From Stropharia rugosoannulata (lineage: Eukaryota > Basidiomycota > Agaricomycetes > Agaricales > Strophariaceae): 64,000 nucleotides of DNA. The notes beneath the pieces were generated by a model, which worked only from the letters and a program-made list of their open reading frames with translations, was not told where the DNA came from and made no database searches. Below are positions 46,454-57,652 of this stretch, piece after piece. Position 1 is the stretch's first letter. Every line of letters begins with the position of its first letter. The stretch is taken from positions 1,302,001-1,366,000 of the forward strand of contig JANCIK010000004.1 of NCBI GenBank assembly GCA_028532985.1. Reading direction: 5' to 3'. The position numbers were made by a program, and so were the translations under genes.

Positions 46454-46814
46454 AATTGGATCCTCTGTACCTTATTCATTTTGGCAACACCAACTTTACG
46501 GATATTTCAAAAAAAAATGTCCAGCGTAGTTATCATTGAATTTCTACTCGACGTCCTGTAAGAATATGCACACACTTTGAGTGGTTTGCAAGCTGCATGT
46601 ATGTATCCGTATTAGTACAGCTTCTGCCAATCATTTATAGCAAGCGGCATAGAACCGGCGAGCGTGTAATCGTGACGTACGCGGCGACTCGCGCTGAAGT
46701 TTCCGGACATCAGCGGTTCAGATCAGTGCGTCTGAGTACTCATAGATATATTTGCGATATATGACTCGAACTCTCCTACTATAAATCATTCCACAGAAGT
46801 AACATATTTTGGAT
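46454..46814. other. Intergenic: twinfilin 3' flank and LOG gene promoter
   Basis: This 361 bp gap separates two plus-strand genes. I see no coding exon, repeat or clear TATA box. Confidence 0.5.
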
Positions 46815-47824
46815 ATGCCTCAGGAAGTTGCATCTATTGCTGTTTATTGCGGCTCGTCCGTAGGCAAGCACCCTGCTTTTGCAGCTGCCGCAAAATGCTA
46901 GTGATCACTTCAAATTTGTTGTTTTAGTGGTGCCCACTGACTCCTCGTACTTGACAGCCCTAGGACATGCTTTGGCCGAGACAAACCGAACCCTAGTATA
47001 CGGAGGCGGTTCTAAGGGAATTATGGGCTCCGTATCCGCCGCCGCTCTGGAACGTGCAGGCAAAGTTATAGGCGTCATTCCATCGGCGATGGTCGCAGCA
47101 GGAGGAGAAGGGGACAAGCTAGACACGAAAAATGATGCCACTGTCAGACTCGATGAACCTGGCCGAGAAGCAGTATGTAATTATTTGTGACCTTATAATT
47201 TCGTAGCTGGATTTATTCATGTACATATTTAATTAACAGGTCGAAACAGTAAGTCTACATCAAATTTACATATCTTCACAAGATAAGATGGCTGATCTAA
47301 AGATATTTTAGATCGTAGTAGATTCAATGCATGAGAGGAAAGTTCAGATGGCTATGAAGGCGAATGGATTTATTGGTCTACCAGGAGGATTCGGCACATT
47401 TGAAGAGGCATGGCGTTATGTTCTTCAGTGATGCTCATATGCTGATTACCTGCAAAGGTGTTGGAGGTGACCACCTGGACTCAACTTGGTATTCATGCCA
47501 AACGTAAGCTAGCCTCTAAGAATAAAGCAATAGGAGTAACATTGGTATTCTCACTATTTAGCAGTGGTGCTCTTGAATGTTCTTTCATTTTGGGAACCCC
47601 TGCGAGCCTTGGTCAAGGGCGGGATAGAAGCCGGGTTCATCAGACCGTCAAGCGAGCGATTAATTGTTTTCGTGGACGGCCCAGAAAATCCAGCCGAGCA
47701 TGAATCCCATGACTGGGGAAAGGCTGCTTTAGACGCGTTAGATAATTGGCAATCTGATGACCATGCACCCCTGTTCAACTGGACCAACACAGGAGATAAA
47801 AGTATGGAGTACAAAGAAACATAA
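46815..47824 (+). CDS. LOG-family nucleoside 5'-monophosphate phosphoribohydrolase
   Basis: Six exons (46815-46896, 46958-47172, 47240-47248, 47312-47407, 47458-47503, 47562-47824) give 236 aa. The LOG hallmarks are IAVYCGSSVG near the start, LVYGGGSKGIMG (40-51), DSMHERK with Arg111, and PGGFGTFEE (126-134). In plants and bacteria LOG enzymes release free cytokinin bases from their ribotides; the fungal substrate may be another nucleotide. Exon 3 is 9 nt and encodes VET. Introns 1 and 4 appear to use GC donors (46897, 47408). For intron 4 a GT donor would also keep frame but insert AWRY into the conserved EEVLEVTTW helix and leave a 38-nt intron. The stop is 120 bp from the convergent TrpRS stop. 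Confidence 0.9.
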
Positions 47825-47944
47825 TGCGGCCGAAGATGTGTACCATCTTACATAGCTATGTTTTTGACAATCTCTCTTTTTCGCTGGTCAAGATATTCAG
47901 CTTGTTGTTTCTGATTTATCCTTTTCTAAATGTAAAACAGTGCA

Positions 47945-49604
47945 TTAAGCTTGAGCAGGATGCTTGGACATAGCAAAAGCGAATTTCCTGGACCCATCCA
48001 TGAACTGATCGACAATCTCATCTGTTACTTTCGCCCGTCGCTACGAATGGAATGTAAGCGTCAAATCAATTGTATCAAGTCTGCCATACAAACCTCTTGG
48101 AACTCGATAACAAAGCGCTGAAGCAATGCTATGCACTTCGCCTTCAGTTGTCCAGTCAACAGGTTACCAGAACGGTAGTCCTATTGTATACTTTTAACGA
48201 GTATCATCGCTAAGGAGAACAGGAACATACTTTTCCAATTTGTTCCAGCTCCTCATCGTCTTCCAAGAAGAATGTTAAGTACTGATAGCTAACATCGACG
48301 TCTGTGTCCCCGCCGAGTAGTCGATGCTCTTCTTCTGTTTCCTTTCCCCCTGAGAAACCATGCTTATTTATTTTGTTTTTGATTTGGTTGGGCTTATCCG
48401 TCATAAATATACTGCTGTTTGGGTCGCTGGCACTCATTTTTGTCTGTGGTCCTTGTAGCGCAGGGAAAAACTTGGAATGAATAAGGGCTGGTTTAGGATG
48501 CTTCAATTTCGGAGCGATATCCCGAGTCAACCTAAAATAAGGATCTTGGTCGATAGCACATGGAATGAGGCATGGCACATCTCCTGCGGTTCCAAAAATC
48601 TGCGGGAATGTAGTGGAGAAAGACGGTGCAGCCTGGATAGCAGCGAAATGAACCTTTCCAATATTATCGCTAATTTGAAACGAGCAGATGAAAATTTTGA
48701 TCATCGACATATGAACAGAAGACATACGATTCATTGAATCCGAATGTCGCTTTAACTTGATTATAAGTGATTTGACGAGAAATTCGAGACACGTTTCTAT
48801 AAAAGGCACCGCCCATGTATTCATAATTGCTGAAAATGAAAGTCTTCTCAAGATCGAAACCGCAAGCTATGATGTCGCGCGCATTTTGCCTGGAAAAAGC
48901 TATGGTTTGTTCGGGCTTGAGTTCATGTTTGAATAAGAACTTTTCATCATCTGTGTGTGGTTTTAAGTCACAACTGCCAATTGAATTTGTATGCCATGTC
49001 CCGAACCTGTTAACTGAATCACGATCGGAACTTGGAATACGTCTTGTAGCCATCTGACGAATATTAAATATTTGTAATGATTTGTAGCGAGAGAAAAAAG
49101 ACAGCTCACTTGGAGAAGACAAACGGAACCATGTGCCCGAGATGCATACTGTCGCTACTTGGTCCTCTACCAGTGTACAGATAAAACGGCTTTCCTTGCT
49201 CATATCTGTCGAGGATTCTATCTAACTCTCTGTTGATATATTAGCAAGTGGAAACAGGAAGTAGGATCGTAATAAAATACCTATGGGAGAAGAACATCCC
49301 GCGGCGGAGGAAAACATGAGGATGATGTCCGGTGAGTTTTTCGAAACGTTCAAGGAGCTTTGTATCAATCCGACGCGTTCCAAACTGATCAATAAGTTTG
49401 TCATAGTCAATGGCTAGCTGTTTTCCATCATCGGCGACTGATCCATGAACGTCCCAAGGAGTAACTATTTGCTCATGAGCCGTCGAATGATCAGCTGATG
49501 CTTCACTTATAACAAATCTTAAGCAGAATAATGAGAGACAGATGTAAGCTTGCTTACATAGACACTTGAGCAAGGGGCTCCGTTATCTCAGCGACTGATG
49601 CCAT
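47945..49604 (-). CDS. Cytoplasmic tryptophanyl-tRNA synthetase
   Basis: Eight exons (49604-49558, 49505-49281, 49229-49110, 49053-49007, 48950-48728, 48669-48231, 48180-48094, 48040-47945) give 427 aa; yeast Wrs1 is 432. The class I signatures are [10 protein letters not shown] (HIGH motif) and [13 protein letters not shown] (KMSKS motif). Further eukaryotic TrpRS blocks are [29 protein letters not shown] and [11 protein letters not shown]. The enzyme charges tRNA-Trp in the cytoplasm; no organelle-targeting leader is seen, so this is the cytosolic form. The gene is divergent from NOT4 with 272 bp between starts. Confidence 0.95.
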
Positions 49605-49876
49605 GGAGTATAGGATGAAGTTACAGTAAAAGTGATTCGAAGGACAGCTCACATTTCTATCTTATCCTATCTTATCATTGGTTTATGATAAAGGCTTAAA
49701 TCATGACTCGCCAATCAAGGACAAGCACGAACAAGCATCCAACAGCAAAGGTGGGAATTGCCTTTGAGGGCCTCATTGTAAGCTTGCACCGCGTCCTCGT
49801 CGATCCTCTGTTCTCCATACGTTATCCCTACTTTTCAGTTTTCTTTACCTTCTCATAGCTGAACTACAAGTGAAGC

Positions 49877-52800
49877 ATGTCTACCGCTAGGCTCCATCCC
49901 CATCATTCCCTTCCAGCCCCTGTTGTCCATGCTACTTTTTCAGTCCCCCAATCCAAATCTCATGTTCTGGCTGGAGTGCAAGACGCGTATTGGAGCGACG
50001 ATGAAGCGGTTAGTATTACGTTTGGCGTGGCGATGTTGCTCATTCAAATATGCTACATGCTCAGGAAGACGCGGAATGCCCTCTCTGCTTGGAAGAAATG
50101 GACATATCTGATTTGAATTTCAAGCCATGCATCTGTGGCTATCAGGTACCTTGGTCTCTTTCTTTTTAATTTCGATTATCCAACTTTACATATAGATCTG
50201 TCGTTTCTGCTGGCATCATATTAAAGAAAATTTGAATAAGCGTTGCCCCGCTTGCCGCCGAGTCTATACAGACGACGCCGTGGAATTCAAGCCCATTGAT
50301 ACACAAGAGTTCGTTCGGAAAATATATTAAGCGGTATATAAACTGATTATCTTTTTAGTCACAAGCGCTTGACCCAGCAGAAGAAACAGAAGGAGCGAGA
50401 GAGAAAGGATTTGGAAGCTCTAGGACGGAAGCATCTCGCCAACGTTCGAGTTGTACAAAGAAACGTTGTTTATGTCGTTGGTATTGGGCCTCGTTTTGCT
50501 AAAGAAGAGGTCAGTCCTTTTCTGCTCAAATGCGGCTCTGTATATATTAATATACTCTGCACAGCTTATTCCGACGTTGCGTTCCAATGAGTATTTTGGG
50601 CAATATGGCAAGATTACCAAAATTATTCTCGTTAAGCGCAATTCTCCTGGTGGCGCAGGTCCTGTTGTAGGACTGTACATCACTTACCATCGACGTGAGG
50701 ACGCTGCTCGTGCCATTGGCGCTGTCGATGGAGCACCTTCTCCAAGTGGTGGCAGAGAAGTAATGAGAGCTAGTTATGGGACCACGAAATATTGCATGGC
50801 ATTTCTCCGAGGTGTACAATGTGGCGATCACAGTTGCATGAATCTTCATGAATGGGGAGATGAAAAGGATTGCTTCACGAAGGAGGATTTGACCACACTG
50901 TATTCACTTTTCTTTTCTTCACTGAAACTATAGCTAACAATATACATAGAAAACATACTATGAAGGCAAACGAAAGTCGTGTCCGTACGGTCACGATCAA
51001 GAAGGCCGAGGAAGATGGTATTGTATTGCGAATTGTTTATCTAGCTTTGTGAGCTGACAGCACTGCAGCAGGGTTGCCGCGTGCGGCGTCTTGGGCCCAG
51101 AAGGGATCGATTAATGTGCCCACATCAACGATACCTGGGTCAAGTACTGCTGCGCTTTCTAGTCTTGTAGGGGCCGCTACACCGCGCCCTGCAAGAAGGG
51201 GAGGCGCATCCAGGGTATCGCGAAGTGCCGTCAGTAGTACTGCTGCAACCACATCGGCAAATGATGGTCGTGTCAGCCAATCTAAAACTATAGCAGTGCG
51301 AAAGCAACAAAGCGCATCTACCTCACGACCCTCTACCCCTGCTGTGGCAGAGCCCGTCCGTCCTGAAGTCCCTGCCGAGTCGAAGTCGAAAACACCGGAT
51401 GTTATATCCACTTCCCAGTCAACTGAGTCACCCTTGCCCTCTCCGGCCCTTGCTGCCGATACGAGACCGTCTCTATCCGACCAACCGACTACTCCTGCAA
51501 GGCCTGATTCGACAGATTCCTCGTCGTCAAATCCTGTGCTGCCGTCCAAGCCCCTAAGCACCTTTTTGATACCTCCAGGTTTGTCTGCACCTCCTGGTTT
51601 AGCTCCACCTGGACTGGCGGCTCCTCCAGGTCTTTCAACTCCGAGCCGACCACCTCGCGCGGAAACCACTTCTCCTCAAACTCCCTTACTCGCGTCACAA
51701 TCTTCGTATCAAATCTCAAATACCGCAAGGGCACTCATAGACGACTTCAAGGCTAGAAATGTATCTGGTGCTATTTCCACTACTACTTTCAGTCCCTTTC
51801 CGGATTTCGATCGTACTTTACAAACATTAAGTGGCGAAGGTGGAGAAGGGTTCAGTTTTAATCTTGATCCTAAGCTTGCAGATGGTGCAGAAGTATCACA
51901 AGACCTTGCAGACTTTGAATCTAATATTCCGTTTCATGGGTCCTTTATGGACGCGTTTCCTGCTCTACGGACAACCTCGCCTTATATCCATTCACCATCT
52001 TTCGGTTACACAAATGCTGGCACACATGCTATATATGATCCCTCGGTCATGCGGCTACCCTCAACTTCTTCTCAAGAAAAACATGGCGTCAGAGTGCCTG
52101 GTTACCTCGGCTCGTTTAACCCATTCTCTGACGTCACGTCAGACAATTCTGCGCACTCGCTGAAGTATGCACATTCACCGATTGACGAAGAAAGGAAGGT
52201 GTCACGATTCGGATTTGCGCGAGGACGCCAAAGTTCAACCGCTGCATCATCTCCCCTCCAGTCTGTAACGCCCTTAAACTTCGGTAACGACCATCAGCCA
52301 TTCCTTCATTCAGATGAAAGCATGCACTTGTGGCCGCCAGGCTTACATGATTTGCAGGCTGCCTCTAGTTCCCATTCCAATTCACCGATGGTTCAACAAG
52401 CTCAAGCTCAGTCCAGTATGCCTCAACAACGTATTCCATCCCTTGGGAATGGTGACTTAAGTGAAGCCCAATTGCGAAACTTTATCTTATCCAGTCAGGA
52501 GAGGAGCAGCACTTCACGGCCTTTATTAGGTATGCTCGTTTTGTTCCTTGCGCATTCGTTATTATTCATAGGCCTGTTAGAATCTCAGCAAAATCATTTT
52601 CAACCGTCTCAGCATTTCGAGGATCCTGCAATTATGTCTGCGAGCTTTGTGCAACCTCCTTCCGATCATAATTACGGGTCTATGGCATATGGACCACCTC
52701 CTGGATTACCTATGCCGCAAAGGTTGTCGCCTTCGCCAGCGGTCCTTCATGGCGTCATCAACGTGCATGATCGCAATATTTCTTCACAGGGTGAGTCTTT

Positions 52801-54543
52801 TATATTATATCTCAAGGGGAGGGAGGCCAGTGTACCGAGTGCCGTGCTTTCTCAGTGCGGAATTTTTACCATCGTCAATGATCCGTCGCAGCCATATCCG
52901 CCACCCTCGCTTCCCATACCGACACACTCGATCAACCAAGAATCTTAAATTTATCGCATGGCCATTCCTTCTCCCTCCCCTTATCACTGGTGTGATGGTG
53001 TTGACCTCTAATTCAACGCTGATGTTCACTTTCCTTATGTTTACCGCACGATTTAGTGCCTTCCGTGACCCCATCCACTCCGCCTACTCTTCTTTCTCCC
53101 GAGGATTTCCCTGCTCTGGCTCCTAGCACGTCTGACGCAATATCTGTCACCCAGGTCGTAGAATCGCCTATTGAAGAAGTCTCAGTCGCCAAAAGCGATA
53201 AAAGCCAAGAAAAAGCTGACCGTAAAGCCGCTAAAAAAGCTGCTGCTCTGGAAAAGGCTAACGAACGGTTACGATTAGCTCAAGAAAAGGCTGAGGCAAA
53301 GGCGGCGGAGAAAGCGAAGTTGATGCGTGATAAGACTGCAGAAAAAGAAAAAGCAGCAGCCCTGAAGGTGCAACAAGCAGTACTGCAAGTTAACAATGAA
53401 AAGGTAGAAATTCCTGATACCTCGTCAGAAGCAACCTTCGCTCGAGTAGGGGAGAACAACAGTCTACGGGAAGAGACTACGAATACCAAACTAACAGCAG
53501 CAAAGAAAAATAATACTAAAGGGTCTGACATCGCAAATAAGCGTCAGGAGCATGTTGTACCTGTCAAGGCAATTTCTCGTTCAGAATCCGCTTCTGAGGT
53601 CCGCACTCCTGCAGAAACGGAAACACAGGTCCCCATTCTCTCCAAAAGGCCGAAGAAGAATAAGCCTATTATCAAACTACCCAAAATCTTAGTGAAAGAA
53701 GAGTCTTCACAGGACACAAGCACGCCGCCGTCCGCTACGGAAGGATCGCGTCGGAATGGATTTACCGCAGACTCAACCCCTACCAACTCACGGTCCCATT
53801 CAGTTGATAGACTGCATTCTCCAACGTCAGTACAGGAACTCCTTCAACAAATTGATGCCATCCATCCGGGATTGGATCTATCGGAAAGTCCCTTCTTTGA
53901 CATACAAAGATTGACATCCCCTGTCAAAATGCCTTTGGAGTATGGTCCGCTGGTCCACGCATTGTCCGCATTGTCAGTGGGCGGAGGCTCATTCGCTAAC
54001 AATATGCCATCTGGGTCCATTGACAATGCCGTCTCTTCATTTCAACAGTTGCTCGAGACTCTTACTCAAACTATTTCCGACCTTTTGCGTCTTCTACCGC
54101 GTACGACATGGGATGACAGCTCCTCTTTCGATGGAGTTCTTCGAGACATGTTGAAAGGTGACGATTTCTTAGACGACGGCGAGGAAGCCCCTGGGAAGGA
54201 TGATGAAGTGGCCGCACTTACTCTCGCTCTCGAACGTCGCGCTCGTTGGATGGAGGTTCAATTATCAAAATTAGAAGAACTTCACCGCGACATCAATACA
54301 GCTGCTGTCAGAGCAGTCCTTTCCTTCAATGATGGTGGTTGGGACAGACATGGTTTTTTACCGCGTGTAGGTAACACGCTTCGACGATTCGATAACATTG
54401 GGATGGTAGGACAAGAGGGCGAACTAAAGTCAATGACTGCTGATGAATTAGAGAAGAAGTTAACTATAGCAAAAGAAGCTGCTATATTTGCTGAAGCAGA
54501 AATACGTGAAGCGATGCAAAAGTTTCATGTTCCTAAACAGTAG
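49877..54543 (+). CDS. NOT4: NOT4: RING E3 ubiquitin ligase of the CCR4-NOT complex
   Basis: Nine exons (49877-50008, 50065-50145, 50196-50308, 50359-50509, 50565-50899, 50950-51017, 51072-52529, 52572-52790, 53057-54543) give 1347 aa, far longer than yeast Not4 (587). The N-terminus has the C4C4 RING (CPLCLEEMD, CICGYQICRFCWHHI, RCPACRR), then a helix and an RRM (VYVVGIGPRFAKEE, FGQYGKITKIILVKR) and a single CCCH-like segment (CMAFLRGVQCGDHSCMNLHEW). The long remainder is Ser/Pro-rich with a PPGLAPPGLAAPPGL stretch, then a Lys/Glu/Ala coiled coil (about 890-960) and a helical C-terminal domain. It ubiquitinates ribosome-associated targets and links decay to translation. The 266-nt intron 52791-53056 is unusually long and may hide another exon. 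Confidence 0.92.
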
Positions 54544-54708
54544 ATAGGTCGCTGTAGTCTACCTTGTCCACTTCATACTTCAAGCAGGTTTGCAAAATCG
54601 GCATTTGTACATGGTAACGTTGAGCATTATGATACGGTTGGGCTTTGATAAAACATTATATCAAGTAAGTAAGAGTCCGTAGTAAAGGTATGATGGACAT
54701 GATGGTCA

Positions 54709-57240
54709 TTACTTTTTATCCTTTTTAAAGTCGATTTCGGGATACAACTAGTGATATTGGGAATGTCATAAAATATCAGAATCAACTTTACAAGACTGTT
54801 GACTGACCTTTCCAGGGTTCATGATATTAAGGGGATCAATTGCCTTTTTGATGGTCATCATCAACTCCACGGTACTTTCCCCAAGCTCATCTACAAGGTA
54901 TTCCTTCTTACCCAATCCTACACCATGCTCTCCGGTGCCTTTGAAAGCAGAAATGAGCAAGACTATTGGATCCTCCACAATCAAAAACGAAGTGAGACTG
55001 ACAGGTTCCATCCAAGGCAATGGCTCTATGCACAAGGCGATGTACAGCACCACTCACGGCTTCCATCTCTCGCTCTCTGTCAAACAGGATGAGGGCATGA
55101 AAGTTACCATCACCAACATGCCCAACTATCGTGCTTGATAAGCCCGCTTCCTGGAGGTCTTTCTTTGTCTCATATACCAGCTGAGGCAAACGTGAAACAG
55201 GAACACTGAATTTTGACTCTTATCTCATGATGACAGCTCCAGAGAACAGGCAATGTATGACTCACCAAACGTCTGTGGTCCAGCATCTCTTGCCCGGGAA
55301 AGCCGCTAGACTTGACATCAAGCAATACTTTCTATTCTGCCACATTTCTTCTGCTTCTTTATCGGTAGCGGCGAAGGCGAACTGCGAGCTCCCATGTTTC
55401 TTGACAATACCCTGGATAACTTTAGACGTTGCTTGTATAGTGGAAGCGTCGCCTTGTATCTTGAAAAATAGTGTGTCTCCAACAGGATACGGTTTGTCCA
55501 CAAAACCAGTAGCGTTAATGGCGGCCATCACTTTAAAATTACAGTGAGAAAATCTTTATAGAAGCCCTTAGGTTGAATAACTTACTATGGTCATCCAAAA
55601 GCTCAATACATTCTACTCGAGTATAACTCGATGAAAGAAGCTCTGGCACTAGAAAATGGAAAACATACGTATATGGGAACCTAACGCTGAGTTAAGAATT
55701 TCCTGAACAGCGCTAACTGCATCCTGAACACCGGGGAACTGGGCCATAGCAACTTTGACGGGAAGAAGTGGAGCGAGTCTTAAGGTAGCTGAAGCGTAAT
55801 TGAGAATCTATTGAATCATGCGAATCTGACATTTATTACCTTCGGTAACAATGCCTAATGTCCCTTCTGCTCCAATGAAAAGTTTGGTAGTGTCAAAGCC
55901 TGCCGCCGACTTCCTGGCACGGCTGCGCGTCTTGACAACTTCGCCGTTGGGAAGAACTACTGTCTGCAACCATTTTAACGCTTCGCGCCATATTTATAAA
56001 TGAGACAGGAGCTCACAAGGTTCAAGAACCATTCCGCTCGTGCTGTACCGTATCGAACGGCATTAGCTTTTGTAAGATTTAGCATAAAACATCGTCTTTG
56101 GTTGTAGGAAAGCATCCTTACTTCCACTGCACCCTGTCCCGACCATACCCCCAATGGTCTATTTTATTTGTGTTATAATGTTGCCTTTCCATTGATCTGC
56201 TGGACTCACAGCACCAGGCCCAGGATCCAGCTAGCAAGGTTAGTCATATGAGGTTTAAGCAACGGAAAAAATGTTTATTGCTTACAGGGAAAAACAATGG
56301 AATACCCTTTTCTTTCAGTGCTTGATTAACGTCTTCCCATCGAGCTCCCGACAGACAGATGAGATCAGAATCATCCACTTCAACGCGCAAGTTTTATTAG
56401 GTGTTCCAGTTCTGTAAGCAATAGCTTCTCAGGTGGTTATTCTTACCGTTTATGGACAGGATTTTGTCCATGCTAGACATATCAATGCATATACTGCCGC
56501 TTGGATACTGAAGACGTTTTGGTCAAGAGGATATTCACTAGATAGGCATCCCGTACCCCAGAGAAATGGCCTTCAAGGCTGGTTGCGCCGCTATACGGAG
56601 TGACAGGGACACGATATTTACGTGCAATATTGACTATCCGCACTACATCTTCAGTACTTTGTGGTCGAACCTATTACGATTACGGGAGTCAGTGATATGC
56701 CTACTAGAAAGAATAATAGCAACCCATACAATAACAGCATGTGGAGAAGCAGGGTGATATGAATGCTCCGAAGATCCGTACGTCTTTAAATCGCCCTTAT
56801 CTGTAACTACAGCCATTGGGTCGTTAAATGAAGCGCGCAATTCCCTAATCGCAATTTGCAGTTCAGAAGGAGAGGCATACTGTGTAATTGGCACACTAGT
56901 CGAGTCGTTACTAGACTACCCAAGTGTTTTAATTATAAATGTAGAGTCCAACAGCAGAGTCACATACTGCAAAGTATTGGAGCAAACCGACGAATAGTGC
57001 TGTGCACACAGTGGTCTGAAGTGCTACACGGGCCCGGTTAGATCCAGGAAAGCTTTCCGTCCATGGTGAGTATCTTGTTACGCGGCTGAACGACGAGCGA
57101 CTAGTACTACCAAAGTGACGGATGGTAGAAAGCCTTAACTTGTTGAAGAAATTAGCGTTAGAAGGGTTATAGTTCCTGCCAGATCGAGCTGTTGCTAAAT
57201 CAGACAGAACCCTGTTCGCCAGTGGCAGCCTAAGCTTCAT
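54709..57240 (-). CDS. Mitochondrial FAD-dependent D-lactate dehydrogenase (DLD1-like)
   Basis: Fifteen exons (57240-56968, 56915-56730, 56670-56557, 56507-56447, 56377-56286, 56230-56210, 56158-56122, 56066-56017, 55963-55840, 55788-55669, 55615-55586, 55530-55266, 55205-55003, 54938-54808, 54747-54709) give 581 aa; yeast Dld1 is 587. An Arg/Ser-rich presequence and one hydrophobic helix ([18 protein letters not shown]) point to the inner mitochondrial membrane. The FAD-binding PCMH domain shows [42 protein letters not shown] and [14 protein letters not shown]; the C-terminal part shows [22 protein letters not shown] and NIMNPGK. It oxidises D-lactate and passes electrons to cytochrome c. 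Exon 6 is 21 nt and encodes LDPGPGA; exon 11 is 30 nt. Confidence 0.93.
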
Positions 57241-57652
57241 AGTGTATAACAGCAGAGGCAGAGCTGACTCTGAGGGAGCCAAAAGTTTCGTACAGAATCG
57301 CGTCTGTCCAAACACAAGATTGTCGCAAGTTAGTAGACCTTGTTGTGTTCAGTGGGAGAATTTAATTCAAGTATTAAATAGCTCAAGTTCGCGGCCACTG
57401 CGTGCGTTTGTACCGGGTATGCCGACGGTATGCTCCGAACATTACCAAAAGTCCGTGATATACTCTATATACTTATGATATACTTATGTAAGTATATTTA
57501 CCAATATTTGACTGTGCTTGGATTTCAGTTGTGGCATAAACTGTGGCTTGTACTCTTGAGCGCTTCTTGGCAACTTCATTCCATTCGTGCATCCTCTGTT
57601 CCTGTTTTGGAACGTCCACTTTACTGCCTGCAGTCGAGTTCTGGAAACTCTC
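57241..57652. other. Divergent intergenic region: D-LDH and EAF1 promoters
   Basis: This 412 bp gap is shared by two divergent genes. A short AT-rich repeat of TATACTTATG occurs at about 57468-57487. I see no coding exon. Confidence 0.5.

Noticed and set aside
55649..55680. A 32-nt intron in the D-lactate dehydrogenase gene
   Set aside because: A 53-nt intron (55616-55668) with a perfect GTATGT donor keeps frame and gives [17 protein letters not shown], which fits the family better.
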